A stretch of 32,591 nucleotides of DNA from a virus: IMG/VR virus record IMGVR_UViG_3300030012_002475, positions 1-32,591 of that record. One strand, given 5' to 3'. Below, in pieces: positions 1 to 6,690 of this stretch. Each line of letters opens with the position of its first letter. Positions within the stretch are counted from its first letter, which is position 1. The position numbers and the translations under genes are program-made. The notes under the pieces are model-generated. The model saw only the letters and a list, made by a program, of their open reading frames with translations, was not told the origin of the DNA and made no database searches.

Positions 1-151
1 TAGACTGCACAACGGAGGGCCGAGCTTTCACCGGAAACTAGGGGCAACGCAACCCCATTGGAACAAAGTGGAAAAAGAACTTGCAAGGCTAGGGTTTTTC
101 AACTCTAGTAATAACTGAACGGGGCATTGCCCCACTAATGAAAGGAAAAAG
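1..151 (+). promoter_or_regulatory. Non-coding leader before the early genes
   Basis: No open frame with a credible start lies here. The stretch probably carries the early promoter and 5' leader. TTGCAA at 81-86 with a TAGTAA at 106-111 could be a sigma70 pair, but the spacing of 19 is long and the -10 is poor, so the promoter is unproven. A perfect short hairpin (GGGGC-ATT-GCCCC) sits at 121-133. The AAAGGA at 141-146 is the ribosome binding site of the first gene. The region probably joins 32374-32591 if the molecule is circular. Confidence 0.45.
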
Positions 152-427
152 ATGACAACTAATGAAAGAATAAAAGAAGCCCTTCAAATGATTGAAGGAG
201 CAAGGGAAGATATAAAGAATAATTGGGGTGACCCTGATGCAAGGGTTGCAACTGACATGCAACTATCCGTTGCCGAAAGCTGGCTTAAAATCCTGCCCAA
301 CTTAATATCTTATGAGATAAATGATGCAAAGTGGGAGGCAAAGCTTGAGGGCATGGATAGAATGTCAGAGCTTTACACCACGCTACAGGATCAACTCCAA
401 GCTGGGGAGGGCAACCTGTCGCTATGA
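152..427 (+). CDS. Small early protein of unknown function
   Basis: This 91-residue protein starts at an ATG with AAAGGA a few bases upstream, so the start is well supported. It looks soluble and mostly helical, is acidic, and contains two tryptophans near the middle (around residues 28 and 46). I see no signal peptide, membrane segment or catalytic motif and do not recognise the family. It is the first gene of the rightward early block and overlaps the next gene by an ATGA, so the two are probably translationally coupled. Position suggests an immediate-early host-interaction or regulatory role, but that is only inference from location. Confidence 0.75.
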   Translation: MTTNERIKEALQMIEGAREDIKNNWGDPDARVATDMQLSVAESWLKILPNLISYEINDAKWEAKLEGMDRMSELYTTLQDQLQAGEGNLSL

Positions 428-633
428 GGGATTTTAAGATAGAAGGGCTGAAGGTGTCCATTGACTCGGACGGCTACGTCCAGTCCGTAATTGAAGACGG
501 GGAAGAAATATTAGATACGCTTCCCGACTCAAAGGTCTTTGATCTCATTGGCCTTGCCGAGCAAGAGGCGAGGGATCAGTATGAAGAAGACCGGGCTGAG
601 GCGTGTTTTGACGATTGCTATCACGGAGCATAG
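424..633 (+). CDS. Small acidic early protein of unknown function
   Basis: A 69-residue strongly acidic protein whose ATG overlaps the previous stop (ATGA). The N-terminal half has alternating hydrophobic residues suggesting beta strands (residues 1-30), followed by an acidic helix ending in a short stretch with two cysteines close to the C-terminus (FDDCYHGA). No known domain is recognised. It lies three bases before the helix-turn-helix gene, so it is likely co-transcribed with the replication genes. High net negative charge could suit a DNA-mimic or protein-inhibitor role, but nothing in the sequence proves this. Confidence 0.7.
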   Translation: MRDFKIEGLKVSIDSDGYVQSVIEDGEEILDTLPDSKVFDLIGLAEQEARDQYEEDRAEACFDDCYHGA

Positions 634-636
634 TAA

Positions 637-930
637 ATGTCGTTTGAACTGGAACGGAGGGTTTGGGCTATCCCCTTGCCCTCAACAGAAAAGCTTGTCC
701 TTCTGTGCTTGGCTCACCACGCCAACCCAGACAATGGCCTGTGCTTCCCTTCCACCTCAAAGATAGGGAAAGACACAGGGCTTCACCCGAAAAGCGTTTC
801 TAGGGTGCTTACAAGGCTTCAGAAACGCAAGCTAGTTACAATCAAAAGAAGGGTGGACAACTCCAACCTGTTCACCGTCACACTACCTAGGGGTGGTAAC
901 CCTGCGTTACCCTATCCTAGTATTATCTAA
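637..930 (+). CDS. Winged helix-turn-helix replication/regulatory protein
   Basis: This 97-residue protein is essentially one winged helix-turn-helix domain. An N-terminal helix covers residues 15-30, the helix-turn-helix itself residues 38-61 (pattern FPSTSKIGKDTGLHPKSVSR), and a basic beta wing residues 62-82. This is the HTH_36/replication-initiator type domain found at the front of many phage origin-binding or helicase-loader proteins. Those are usually two to three times longer, so this is the DNA-binding part only. A GGAG about eight bases upstream supports the start. The 3' end of the gene holds a perfect 17-bp palindrome, and two related sites follow, much as iterons lie within initiator genes of other phages. 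It likely binds them. An alternative role is early-operon repressor. Confidence 0.75.
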   Translation: MSFELERRVWAIPLPSTEKLVLLCLAHHANPDNGLCFPSTSKIGKDTGLHPKSVSRVLTRLQKRKLVTIKRRVDNSNLFTVTLPRGGNPALPYPSII

Positions 931-1001
931 TCTAAAGAAAGGTTATAGTCTGTTAGAGTAACCAAGAGTTACTTACTGACTAGGAATTTACCAAGAATTA
1001 T
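895..1001. promoter_or_regulatory. Palindromic iteron-like sites (candidate origin or operator)
   Basis: Two perfect 17-bp inverted repeats share the design GTAAC-N7-GTTAC. Site one, GGTAAC-CCTGC-GTTACC, is at 895-911 within the end of the helix-turn-helix gene. Site two, AGTAAC-CAAGA-GTTACT, is at 957-973 in the 72-bp gap. A third degenerate copy (11 of 15 positions matching site two) covers 987-1001, just before the HNH gene. GGTTA at 941-945 pairs with TAACC at 959-963 as a further inverted element. The sites are best explained as binding sites of the adjacent helix-turn-helix protein, for origin recognition or autoregulation. Confidence 0.6.
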
Positions 1002-1002
1002 T

Positions 1003-1518
1003 ATGAAAGAAGAATGGAAAGATGTTATTGGCTATGAGGGACACTACCGAATATCCAATCAAGGGAGAGTCATGTCACTGAAGTTTGGCAAGACTAGGAT
1101 TAGGAAGCCAAGTTTCCAAAGGGATGGGTACCTTCAGATTGTTTTGAGTAAAAATAAAAGGAAGAAACTTTTTTTCATTGCTCGCCTTGTGGCCCAACAT
1201 TTCCTTCCCGATTGGGACAAGTCCTTGCAAGTGGATCACATCAATGGGGTGAAGACTGAGAACCACGTTGACAATTTAAGGATGGTGACACACTCCCAAA
1301 ACTGTAGGAGTTTTCAAAAGGTACGGGGAGGAACATCGTCTAAATTTCGGGGTGTTAGTTTCAACAAGCAAATCGGAAGTTGGAGGGCTTATTTTTGGGA
1401 TTCTAATGGGAAACAGAAACACCTCGGATGCTTTGATGATGAAGAGGAGGCGGCGAGAGCCTATGACGCAGCAGCCATAGAGAATGGATACAATCCAGAA
1501 GCACTAAATTTTAAATGA
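1003..1518 (+). CDS. NUMOD4-HNH-AP2 homing endonuclease
   Basis: This 171-residue protein shows three domains in order. A NUMOD4 DNA-binding motif is at about residues 4-50 (WKDVIGYEGHYRISNQGRV). An HNH nuclease core follows at about 60-105, with the D78-H79 metal site and N91 and N100. An AP2/ERF-type DNA-binding domain lies at about 112-170 (FRGVSF, W127, then LGCFDDEEEAARAYD). This set is typical of free-standing phage homing endonucleases that nick or cut a host or phage target and spread their own gene. It separates the helix-turn-helix gene from the DnaA-like gene and has no clear Shine-Dalgarno, consistent with a mobile insertion that is weakly translated. Its stop overlaps the next ATG. 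Confidence 0.88.
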   Translation: MKEEWKDVIGYEGHYRISNQGRVMSLKFGKTRIRKPSFQRDGYLQIVLSKNKRKKLFFIARLVAQHFLPDWDKSLQVDHINGVKTENHVDNLRMVTHSQNCRSFQKVRGGTSSKFRGVSFNKQIGSWRAYFWDSNGKQKHLGCFDDEEEAARAYDAAAIENGYNPEALNFK

Positions 1519-1859
1519 AGTATGAACCAACAGAAAAGATGAAGGGAAAAATTGAGGCTGTGTTCACCGCAGTTTCCGATTGGTACGGCATACCACTGGA
1601 ACAAATATTAAGCAGAAGGAGGGATGCACACACCGCAGAAGCACGGTTTGTTGCAATCCATCTATCCGGTAAAATTCCAATGGCTTCATGGCCCACCATT
1701 GCTTGGTATGCAGACAGGCACCACTTGTCCTGCATCTACGCAAACAAGCAGGTGATGGAGTGGAAAGATACAGACTCTCAGTTTGCACAGAGACTTGCCG
1801 GAGCGACAGAAGCAGTCGATCCATTATTAAAAGCAACCGATAAACCTAAAAAAATATGA
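1515..1859 (+). CDS. Stand-alone DnaA domain IV-like DNA-binding protein
   Basis: The 114 residues match the C-terminal DNA-binding domain of the bacterial initiator DnaA without its AAA+ ATPase. Residues 11-30 form the first helix (VFTAVSDWYGIP). Residues 33-50 carry the basic SRRRDAHTAEARFVAIHL pattern. Residues 66-76 (ADRHHLSCIYA) align with the DnaA signature FGRDHTTVLHA, keeping R68, H70 and the final A but losing the DHT triad as such. In DnaA this domain reads the 9-bp DnaA box. The ATG overlaps the upstream stop, and the gene sits between HTH, ribbon-helix-helix and helicase genes. A role in origin recognition or in competing with host DnaA is inferred. Confidence 0.75.
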   Translation: MKYEPTEKMKGKIEAVFTAVSDWYGIPLEQILSRRRDAHTAEARFVAIHLSGKIPMASWPTIAWYADRHHLSCIYANKQVMEWKDTDSQFAQRLAGATEAVDPLLKATDKPKKI

Positions 1860-2137
1860 CCGAAAACAAAAAAACTAAACAGCAGTTGACAGAAAACAAT
1901 CCATCGGACAGGGATCTTGCACTTGTCAGATATAAAAACAGAAAAGAGAGACGAGGTAGGCCACGCAAATGGATGCCCGGAGACAGGGTGAGGTTGCAGA
2001 CAACTATCACTCCCAAAACTCACGATCTACTACACAAGCTGGCCGATGAGAACCATTGCTGCACTGGAGTTATAATTGATTGGATGCTAAAACCTGAACC
2101 AAGAGAGCAAAACGAGCCCTTGCATATTAAAATATGA
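1856..2137 (+). CDS. AT-hook plus ribbon-helix-helix-like DNA-binding protein
   Basis: A basic protein of 93 residues with a polar, disordered N-terminus. An AT-hook core, RGRP, is at residues 33-36 inside a basic run. Residues 46-77 have a strand-helix-helix pattern (VRLQTTITPKTHDLLHKLAD, then GVIIDWML) like ribbon-helix-helix repressors of the Arc/MetJ type. AT-hooks insert into the minor groove of AT-rich DNA, and ribbon-helix-helix proteins bind operators as dimers. It overlaps both neighbours by ATGA, so it is made together with the DnaA-like protein and the primase-helicase. It may be an origin accessory or early repressor. The ribbon-helix-helix call is moderate; the AT-hook is plainly visible. 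Confidence 0.6.
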   Translation: MTENKKTKQQLTENNPSDRDLALVRYKNRKERRGRPRKWMPGDRVRLQTTITPKTHDLLHKLADENHCCTGVIIDWMLKPEPREQNEPLHIKI

Positions 2138-3981
2138 AAACACCTGAAGAGATAAAGCGTGAGCTGTCATCTAAAATTGATAGGCTCATGGCCGAAATGT
2201 TTCCCGGAGCAAAGAGGGAAGCGGGTGGTCGGTATGTCATGGCAGATATGCGGGGCGATGCCGAAGGCAGATCTTGCAATGTATTCAAGGCCAAGAACAG
2301 TAGTGTATATGTCGCAAAGGATCACCAAACTGGTGAATCCTGCAACATCTTAGAACTGTGCCACCGCAAGCTAGGAGGATCGTTCTCAGAGACAATGAGA
2401 TGGGCTCTCAAGTTCTGCGGCTTTGAGCAAATCAGAACGGTCAAGACAGAGGAGAGAGTTGAGGTGAAAGCACTCCCCGAAACTGCTCTCAGGGGCAGCG
2501 AGGTTCACAAGTACATGGTGGAGAAGCGGGGTATCAACGAGCGTACCCTTGGTAAGTATAACATCTTTGCCGAGGAAAAGAATGGCTCTCACTGGTGGGG
2601 AGCTCCGCTCTATGATACCGAGGGTCGTTGCCGGATGCTCAAGTATACGTGCATCACCCGCATAGGAAACAAGAAACAAATCTATTCCACCCAACCAGTT
2701 TTCAACACACCGTTTGGACTGCACCTAGTTGGGGAGGATGACCGAGAGCTTATCATCTGCGAGGGGGAGATTGATTGTATGAGTCTGCACCAGATACAGA
2801 AGGAGAGCAACATACCTGTCATTGCTGTACCGTCAGCAAGCAACCACGGGTGGATTGAGAACTGCTTTGAGATGCTGACTAGGATGGAACGCATCTACGT
2901 TGCCAGCGACATGGATGACGCAGGTCAGCAGATGTTTATCAAGCTATCTCAGAGGCTCTCAGCGGATCGTTGTTACCGGATAGAGATTCCAGAGCCACAC
3001 AATGATGTGAACGATTGGCTGGTCAAGGATCACCCCACTGAGGACGATCTAAAGAGGCTCATGGACAGTGCCAAGGGCAACGAGCCAGAGGCATTGGTAA
3101 GGCCCAACGATTTTGTGTTGCAGATGCAGGATTGTGTCACCCAGCAGGAGAGGGAAAGGGAATGGAAGAACTGGTGTTTCCAAGATATGCCATTGTCCTT
3201 GAGGGAGAGCGAGCTGTTCACTATCATTGGCATCCCCGGTTCAGGGAAAAGCCAGATAGCATACCAGCTACTGCTCCACCTAGCCAGCACAGGAACCAAG
3301 TGCATGGCGGTGAGCTTTGAGGTACCCATTGAGAACATGATGCTTCAACTAGGAACACAACTCCTTGGAGAGGAGCCCAAGCATGAGCAGTGTGCCCAAG
3401 TTGCAGAGGAGCTAGGAGAGAACATCTACTTCATAGACGATACCAACTTCCGAGACTGTGGAAACAACTGGGAAGGACTGAAGGCAGAGATTATTTTAGC
3501 CAAACAAAAGTATGGGATTAACACCATTCTAATAGACTCCTTTTCTTACCTTGCACCCAAGCTTGACTTTGAACAGCAAGGTCTTATCAGTAAGGACTTA
3601 GCTAGGACGGCGGTTAAGCATCAGCTTTCTATTGTCCTTATAGCTCATGCCGATGCAAAGTCCAAAGAGAATGGGGGCACTAAGTATGCCCCTACCAGTC
3701 CGGGATCTATTCTGGGCAGCCAAGAACTGTCTCAGGCTAGCCACACCATATGCTCTATGCACCGCAACACTGCTAAGGAGTTGGCAATGTCCAACGGAAG
3801 TGCAGAAGAGCAGGATAAATACAAGAAGCAGGGTGATGCAGTTTTCACCGTCTTCAAGCAACGCAACAGCGGGGTCAACTTTAGCCGCGACCTTTGGTTT
3901 GATACCAAAACCCGGCTATTCCAAACAACTCCAATCTCTACCCTCTCACCTGAGGATGAGTATTGGTACAACGTAGACTAA
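2134..3981 (+). CDS. Bifunctional primase-helicase (T7 gp4-like)
   Basis: This 615-residue protein combines a Toprim primase with a RecA-type DnaB-family helicase, as in T7 gp4. The Toprim motif is EGEID at residues 210-214, with the acidic pair D259 and D261 in SDMDDAG and a later NDWLV motif. The helicase half carries Walker A GIPGSGKS at 366-373, Walker B ending at D468 (TILIDSF), an IVLIAHAD motif H3 and a C-terminal arginine-containing motif near KQRNSG. The first 100 residues lack the paired CxxC cysteines of the usual primase zinc ribbon. It should unwind the fork and synthesise primers in the cytoplasm. It is the largest early gene and starts within the stop of the AT-hook gene. Confidence 0.92.
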   Translation: MKTPEEIKRELSSKIDRLMAEMFPGAKREAGGRYVMADMRGDAEGRSCNVFKAKNSSVYVAKDHQTGESCNILELCHRKLGGSFSETMRWALKFCGFEQIRTVKTEERVEVKALPETALRGSEVHKYMVEKRGINERTLGKYNIFAEEKNGSHWWGAPLYDTEGRCRMLKYTCITRIGNKKQIYSTQPVFNTPFGLHLVGEDDRELIICEGEIDCMSLHQIQKESNIPVIAVPSASNHGWIENCFEMLTRMERIYVASDMDDAGQQMFIKLSQRLSADRCYRIEIPEPHNDVNDWLVKDHPTEDDLKRLMDSAKGNEPEALVRPNDFVLQMQDCVTQQEREREWKNWCFQDMPLSLRESELFTIIGIPGSGKSQIAYQLLLHLASTGTKCMAVSFEVPIENMMLQLGTQLLGEEPKHEQCAQVAEELGENIYFIDDTNFRDCGNNWEGLKAEIILAKQKYGINTILIDSFSYLAPKLDFEQQGLISKDLARTAVKHQLSIVLIAHADAKSKENGGTKYAPTSPGSILGSQELSQASHTICSMHRNTAKELAMSNGSAEEQDKYKKQGDAVFTVFKQRNSGVNFSRDLWFDTKTRLFQTTPISTLSPEDEYWYNVD

Positions 3982-3984
3982 AAT

Positions 3985-4524
3985 ATGTCACAAATAAAAA
4001 CAATAAAAACAGTACGTCTCATGGGAGACGAACCAAGAAGCACACCTAACGGGGATCTCTGGGGGTTCTGGTTAGAATTTGACGATGGCACAAAAGGAGT
4101 TGCCAACGGCAAAAGCAAAGCCCCTCGTTGGGCAGAGGTGGGAGCCACAGTAGAGGCAACCGACTCAACATACAAGACCCCGAAGGGTCACACTAAATGG
4201 AAAATCTCAATACCAAGAGAGATTCCACAGGACAGTCAAGGGTACACCGGGCATCAGTCAAAGGATGGAACCGAGACGTTCTACAAACGACCGAACTACT
4301 CCAACAATGGCAGTAGCGGAGTAGACAAGGGAAGAGAGATTGCCATTCAAGCTTGCATCAACCAAGCAAGCCAAGTGGCGGCTCAAGACAGCACGTTTAA
4401 AAGCGGTGGATACAATGAACAATTCAAATACATTGTATTCTCCATTGCAAAGGACTTGCTGGAAGTGAGGGAAGCTATCCAAGAGGGCCGAGATTTGGTT
4501 CAGGAGGAAGGAGCACCTTTCTAA
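3985..4524 (+). CDS. Single-stranded DNA-binding-like protein
   Basis: The 179-residue protein has an N-terminal beta-rich region (about residues 5-75: GFWLEFDDGTKGVANGKSK, then TKWKISIP) consistent with an OB fold. A polar linker follows, then a helical segment at about 115-165 and an acidic C-terminus ending EEGAPF. Such an acidic tail with terminal Pro-Phe is the hallmark by which SSB proteins recruit partners. It begins three bases after the primase-helicase stop and is followed at once by a strong terminator, so it ends the replication transcript. SSB function is inferred from fold pattern, tail and context. No strong sequence family was recognised in the helical part. Confidence 0.6.
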   Translation: MSQIKTIKTVRLMGDEPRSTPNGDLWGFWLEFDDGTKGVANGKSKAPRWAEVGATVEATDSTYKTPKGHTKWKISIPREIPQDSQGYTGHQSKDGTETFYKRPNYSNNGSSGVDKGREIAIQACINQASQVAAQDSTFKSGGYNEQFKYIVFSIAKDLLEVREAIQEGRDLVQEEGAPF

Positions 4525-4531
4525 TTAAACT

Positions 4532-4556
4532 GCGGGGGCTCCGGCCCCCGCTTTAT
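4532..4556 (+). terminator. Rho-independent terminator after the SSB-like gene
   Basis: An 8-bp GC-only stem, GCGGGGGC/GCCCCCGC, closes a TCCG loop at 4532-4551 and is followed by a short T-rich stretch. It lies in the 35-bp gap between the SSB-like gene and the RecB-like nuclease. The T-tract is interrupted, so read-through into the nuclease genes is likely. The start codon of the next gene lies only eight bases after the stem, so the hairpin may also limit its translation. Confidence 0.75.
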
Positions 4557-4559
4557 ATT

Positions 4560-5327
4560 ATGCCCCACTTTTATGAAATCAAAAAAGACTCAGGCTTCCT
4601 CCGGGATGACCTGTCCACTCCCTTCCAAGCAAGGAGGGAGGCCAATAACAGTGGAAAAATAATCGTTGCTAGCGTCACCGAAAAGCTGAAGGTTTTTCCT
4701 GATCCATTCTTTGAAACTTGGAGAACCAAGAAAGCAATAGAACTCAGCAAGGAACACCCGCATCTCAGTGAGGAGAAAATCATGGAGATGATGTGGGGAA
4801 TGAGGGTTCACCCGAAGACGGGTGAGGAAGTGACGTCATCTTCTTGGGGGACTGAATGTCACAAGCATTTAGAAACCACCATTTGCGGGGGTCAGTGTCC
4901 CCCATCTTGGGAACCATTTGTAATGCCATTTATTGAATGGGCGGAATGCGAACAATTAGAAGTGGTCGATGTTGAGGGTGTGATTTCCAACAGCGACAAG
5001 GAATTTAATACGGCAGGAACGATTGACCTATTGGCCGTACACAATGGAAAGCTTTCCTTGTTTGACTACAAGACGAGGGAGGTGGCAGAGCATCAGGACA
5101 TTACTCGCAAAGGATACCACAAAGATGCTATGCAACTAGCTTCGGAATCTAGGATGGTAAAGATTGCTAGTTACCTAGATTATGACCCTCCAATCCACAC
5201 CGTTATCATCAACACCAACAACGGAGACACCCATGTCAAGACGTGGACTGAGCAGGCACAGGCCAAGGCACTGGATGATGCTATAAGTTGCTTCATGTTC
5301 TATGACTTGGTAAACAAAATGAGATGA
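4560..5327 (+). CDS. RecB/Cas4-like PD-(D/E)XK exonuclease
   Basis: This 255-residue protein carries the motif series of RecB-like PD-(D/E)XK nucleases. A histidine motif is in GTECHKHLE (H101), an acidic residue at E139, the metal-binding D156 in GTIDLL, then D169-x-K171 in FDYKT, and finally a glutamine motif around Q192. Phage enzymes of this kind degrade DNA ends to feed recombination, processing or host DNA recycling. Here it follows a terminator by a few bases and overlaps the HNH nuclease gene, forming a nuclease cluster. It may act with the upstream SSB-like protein in single-strand annealing repair, although no annealase was recognised. Confidence 0.78.
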   Translation: MPHFYEIKKDSGFLRDDLSTPFQARREANNSGKIIVASVTEKLKVFPDPFFETWRTKKAIELSKEHPHLSEEKIMEMMWGMRVHPKTGEEVTSSSWGTECHKHLETTICGGQCPPSWEPFVMPFIEWAECEQLEVVDVEGVISNSDKEFNTAGTIDLLAVHNGKLSLFDYKTREVAEHQDITRKGYHKDAMQLASESRMVKIASYLDYDPPIHTVIINTNNGDTHVKTWTEQAQAKALDDAISCFMFYDLVNKMR

Positions 5328-5701
5328 AGGTTTGGACTGAAGCTAGACTAAGATCTTTTATTATGTCCTGCGTTAGATCTGGCACCAGACGATGGGCACC
5401 CAAGTACCAGACCCTTAACGAAGCATTTGTAGAGAGCCAGAAGAACCCCAAGACTGGCAGGATGCGGAAGATGTATCGCTGTGCAATTACCAAGGAGCTT
5501 TTCCCAGCAAAGGATATGCAGGTCGATCACATCGAGCCGGTAATCCCCGAAAAGTGGGGACGCAAAACCAAGTGGCTTGGATACAATTGGAACGAGCTTC
5601 TTCCTAGATTGTTCTGCGGTAAAGAAAACCTACAGGCAGTCAGCAAAGAAGCACACAAGGCCAAGACAAAGGAAGAGAACGCTAGGAGAAAAAAGAAATG
5701 A
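5324..5701 (+). CDS. HNH endonuclease
   Basis: A small basic protein of 125 residues with an HNH fold core. D68-H69 lie in MQVDHIEPV, followed by N102 in the KENLQAVSKEAH segment and H111, the classical D-H...N...H metal and catalytic arrangement. C53 precedes it, but no second zinc pair is visible. The C-terminus is a lysine-arginine tail. Unlike the homing enzyme upstream it has no NUMOD or AP2 module, and it is tightly embedded between overlapping genes. It is more likely a resident nuclease for junction resolution or host DNA degradation. The exact substrate cannot be told from the sequence. Confidence 0.8.
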   Translation: MKVWTEARLRSFIMSCVRSGTRRWAPKYQTLNEAFVESQKNPKTGRMRKMYRCAITKELFPAKDMQVDHIEPVIPEKWGRKTKWLGYNWNELLPRLFCGKENLQAVSKEAHKAKTKEENARRKKK

Positions 5702-6153
5702 ACGACAATGAAAGATTTAAAAAGCACCTAGCCAAAAGTCACGGGCCAGTATGGAAAATTGCAAACCACATCAGCTCGATGGGTTATCCGGTGAACATAC
5801 CACCAACCTTTGTCGCTCCATCACATGAAGAGTGGGAGGAGTTTGCAGATGACGGGGACTTGTATGTTGGTCAAAGGATTGAAGTGAAAAAGCTAGGGGT
5901 TGATTTTACCAGCAGAGCAGACTGGCCCTTTGGTTCTAAGTTTATTGTGTGTGCTAGACATTCATTTGACAGAGCAAAGCCAAGACCATACAGGTATTTT
6001 TATTTAAACAAAAAGGAAACCCATGCAGCAATTGTGAAGGGAAGCTCACACAAGAGCTGGTATTGCGAAACTAAAAAAGACTCACGCTATGAAGATATGG
6101 TGCAGGATTGCTATATGTGTCCCTTGCACTTGGTTAAATTTGTAGAGCTATGA
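5698..6153 (+). CDS. Possible PD-(D/E)XK-type nuclease
   Basis: This 151-residue protein has an aspartate-rich loop followed by a strand reading GQRIEVKK at about residues 58-65. That D...E-x-K spacing is typical of PD-(D/E)XK nuclease cores. Downstream are a conserved-looking aromatic segment (DWPFGSKFIVCARHSFD), and three cysteines near the C-terminus in YCETKK and CYMCPLH that could bind a metal. I do not recognise a named family. It overlaps both neighbours by ATGA and sits directly after two nuclease genes. Nuclease function is an inference from the motif and context. A small phage protein of another kind is possible. Confidence 0.4.
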   Translation: MNDNERFKKHLAKSHGPVWKIANHISSMGYPVNIPPTFVAPSHEEWEEFADDGDLYVGQRIEVKKLGVDFTSRADWPFGSKFIVCARHSFDRAKPRPYRYFYLNKKETHAAIVKGSSHKSWYCETKKDSRYEDMVQDCYMCPLHLVKFVEL

Positions 6154-6470
6154 TATTCCGATCAGATCCTCAGCACAAGGTTAGTATCTTACCCCAAGAC
6201 AGCGATGAAAGAAAAAAGTGGCCCATATATTCAGGCGTACTATCCCCTTTTCCAAATGCAATTGCAGCAGTGGCACGGCAATCCTATGCTGGCAATGAGA
6301 AACATTGCGATCCACTTGAACCCCTGCACTGGGAACCAAACAAATCTAACGATCACCATGACTGCCTGATGCGACACCTTTTAGAAGAGGACTATGTAGC
6401 TGTGGCATGGAGGGCTCTGGCTCTCCTTGAAACTAAAATACAACAAGAGAAATATAATGGACCTAGATAA
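6150..6470 (+). CDS. dATP/dGTP diphosphohydrolase N-terminal domain-like protein
   Basis: The 106 residues match the phage family known as the dATP/dGTP diphosphohydrolase N-terminal domain (formerly DUF5664). Key blocks are FPNAIAAVARQSYAGNEKH (ending at H52), LHW at 59-61, KSNDHHDCLMRHL at 65-77 and VAWRALALLE at 85-94. In MazZ-type enzymes this helical domain is associated with hydrolysis of dATP and dGTP to monophosphates. This copy is the domain alone, without a recognisable MazG-like C-terminal half. No PurZ-like partner for 2-aminoadenine synthesis occurs in the window. It probably adjusts nucleotide pools during replication, but catalytic activity of the short form is uncertain. The ATG overlaps the upstream stop. 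Confidence 0.72.
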   Translation: MIFRSDPQHKVSILPQDSDERKKWPIYSGVLSPFPNAIAAVARQSYAGNEKHCDPLEPLHWEPNKSNDHHDCLMRHLLEEDYVAVAWRALALLETKIQQEKYNGPR

Positions 6471-6690
6471 ACTAAAACAAGACTACTCTAATTATCTAAT
6501 CAACACAGCAACGATAGACCAAGTGAAAGATTTACTAACTTCTTCGTTGACTGTTGTCGGATGTGCCAATGTTCTAAAAGCACAAGCTGCAAAAGCCATC
6601 GACGAGATGAGTGAGGAGCAGCGTGAAAAACTAGACGATCAGCTAAATCCTAAAGAGGAAGAAAATTTAGACGGTAATCCAGACGAGTAA
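6457..6690 (+). CDS. Small acidic helical protein of unknown function
   Basis: A 77-residue protein. I place the start at the ATG at 6457, which has AGAGA about seven bases upstream, rather than at a TTG thirty bases earlier. It overlaps the previous gene by 14 bases. The first 45 residues look like two or three amphipathic helices. The last 30 are very acidic (DEMSEEQREKLDDQLNPKEE) and probably disordered. No family recognised. It is the last gene before the early terminator. Confidence 0.68.
   Translation: MDLDKLKQDYSNYLINTATIDQVKDLLTSSLTVVGCANVLKAQAAKAIDEMSEEQREKLDDQLNPKEEENLDGNPDE

Noticed and set aside
41-56. GGGG...CCCC hairpin near the left end as a structured RNA
   Set aside because: Only four pairs with an eight-base loop; too weak to call an RNA element.
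4560-5327. Cas4 of a CRISPR system
   Set aside because: RecB-like motifs are shared with Cas4, but the four-cysteine iron-sulfur cluster is not visible and no other CRISPR gene is present.
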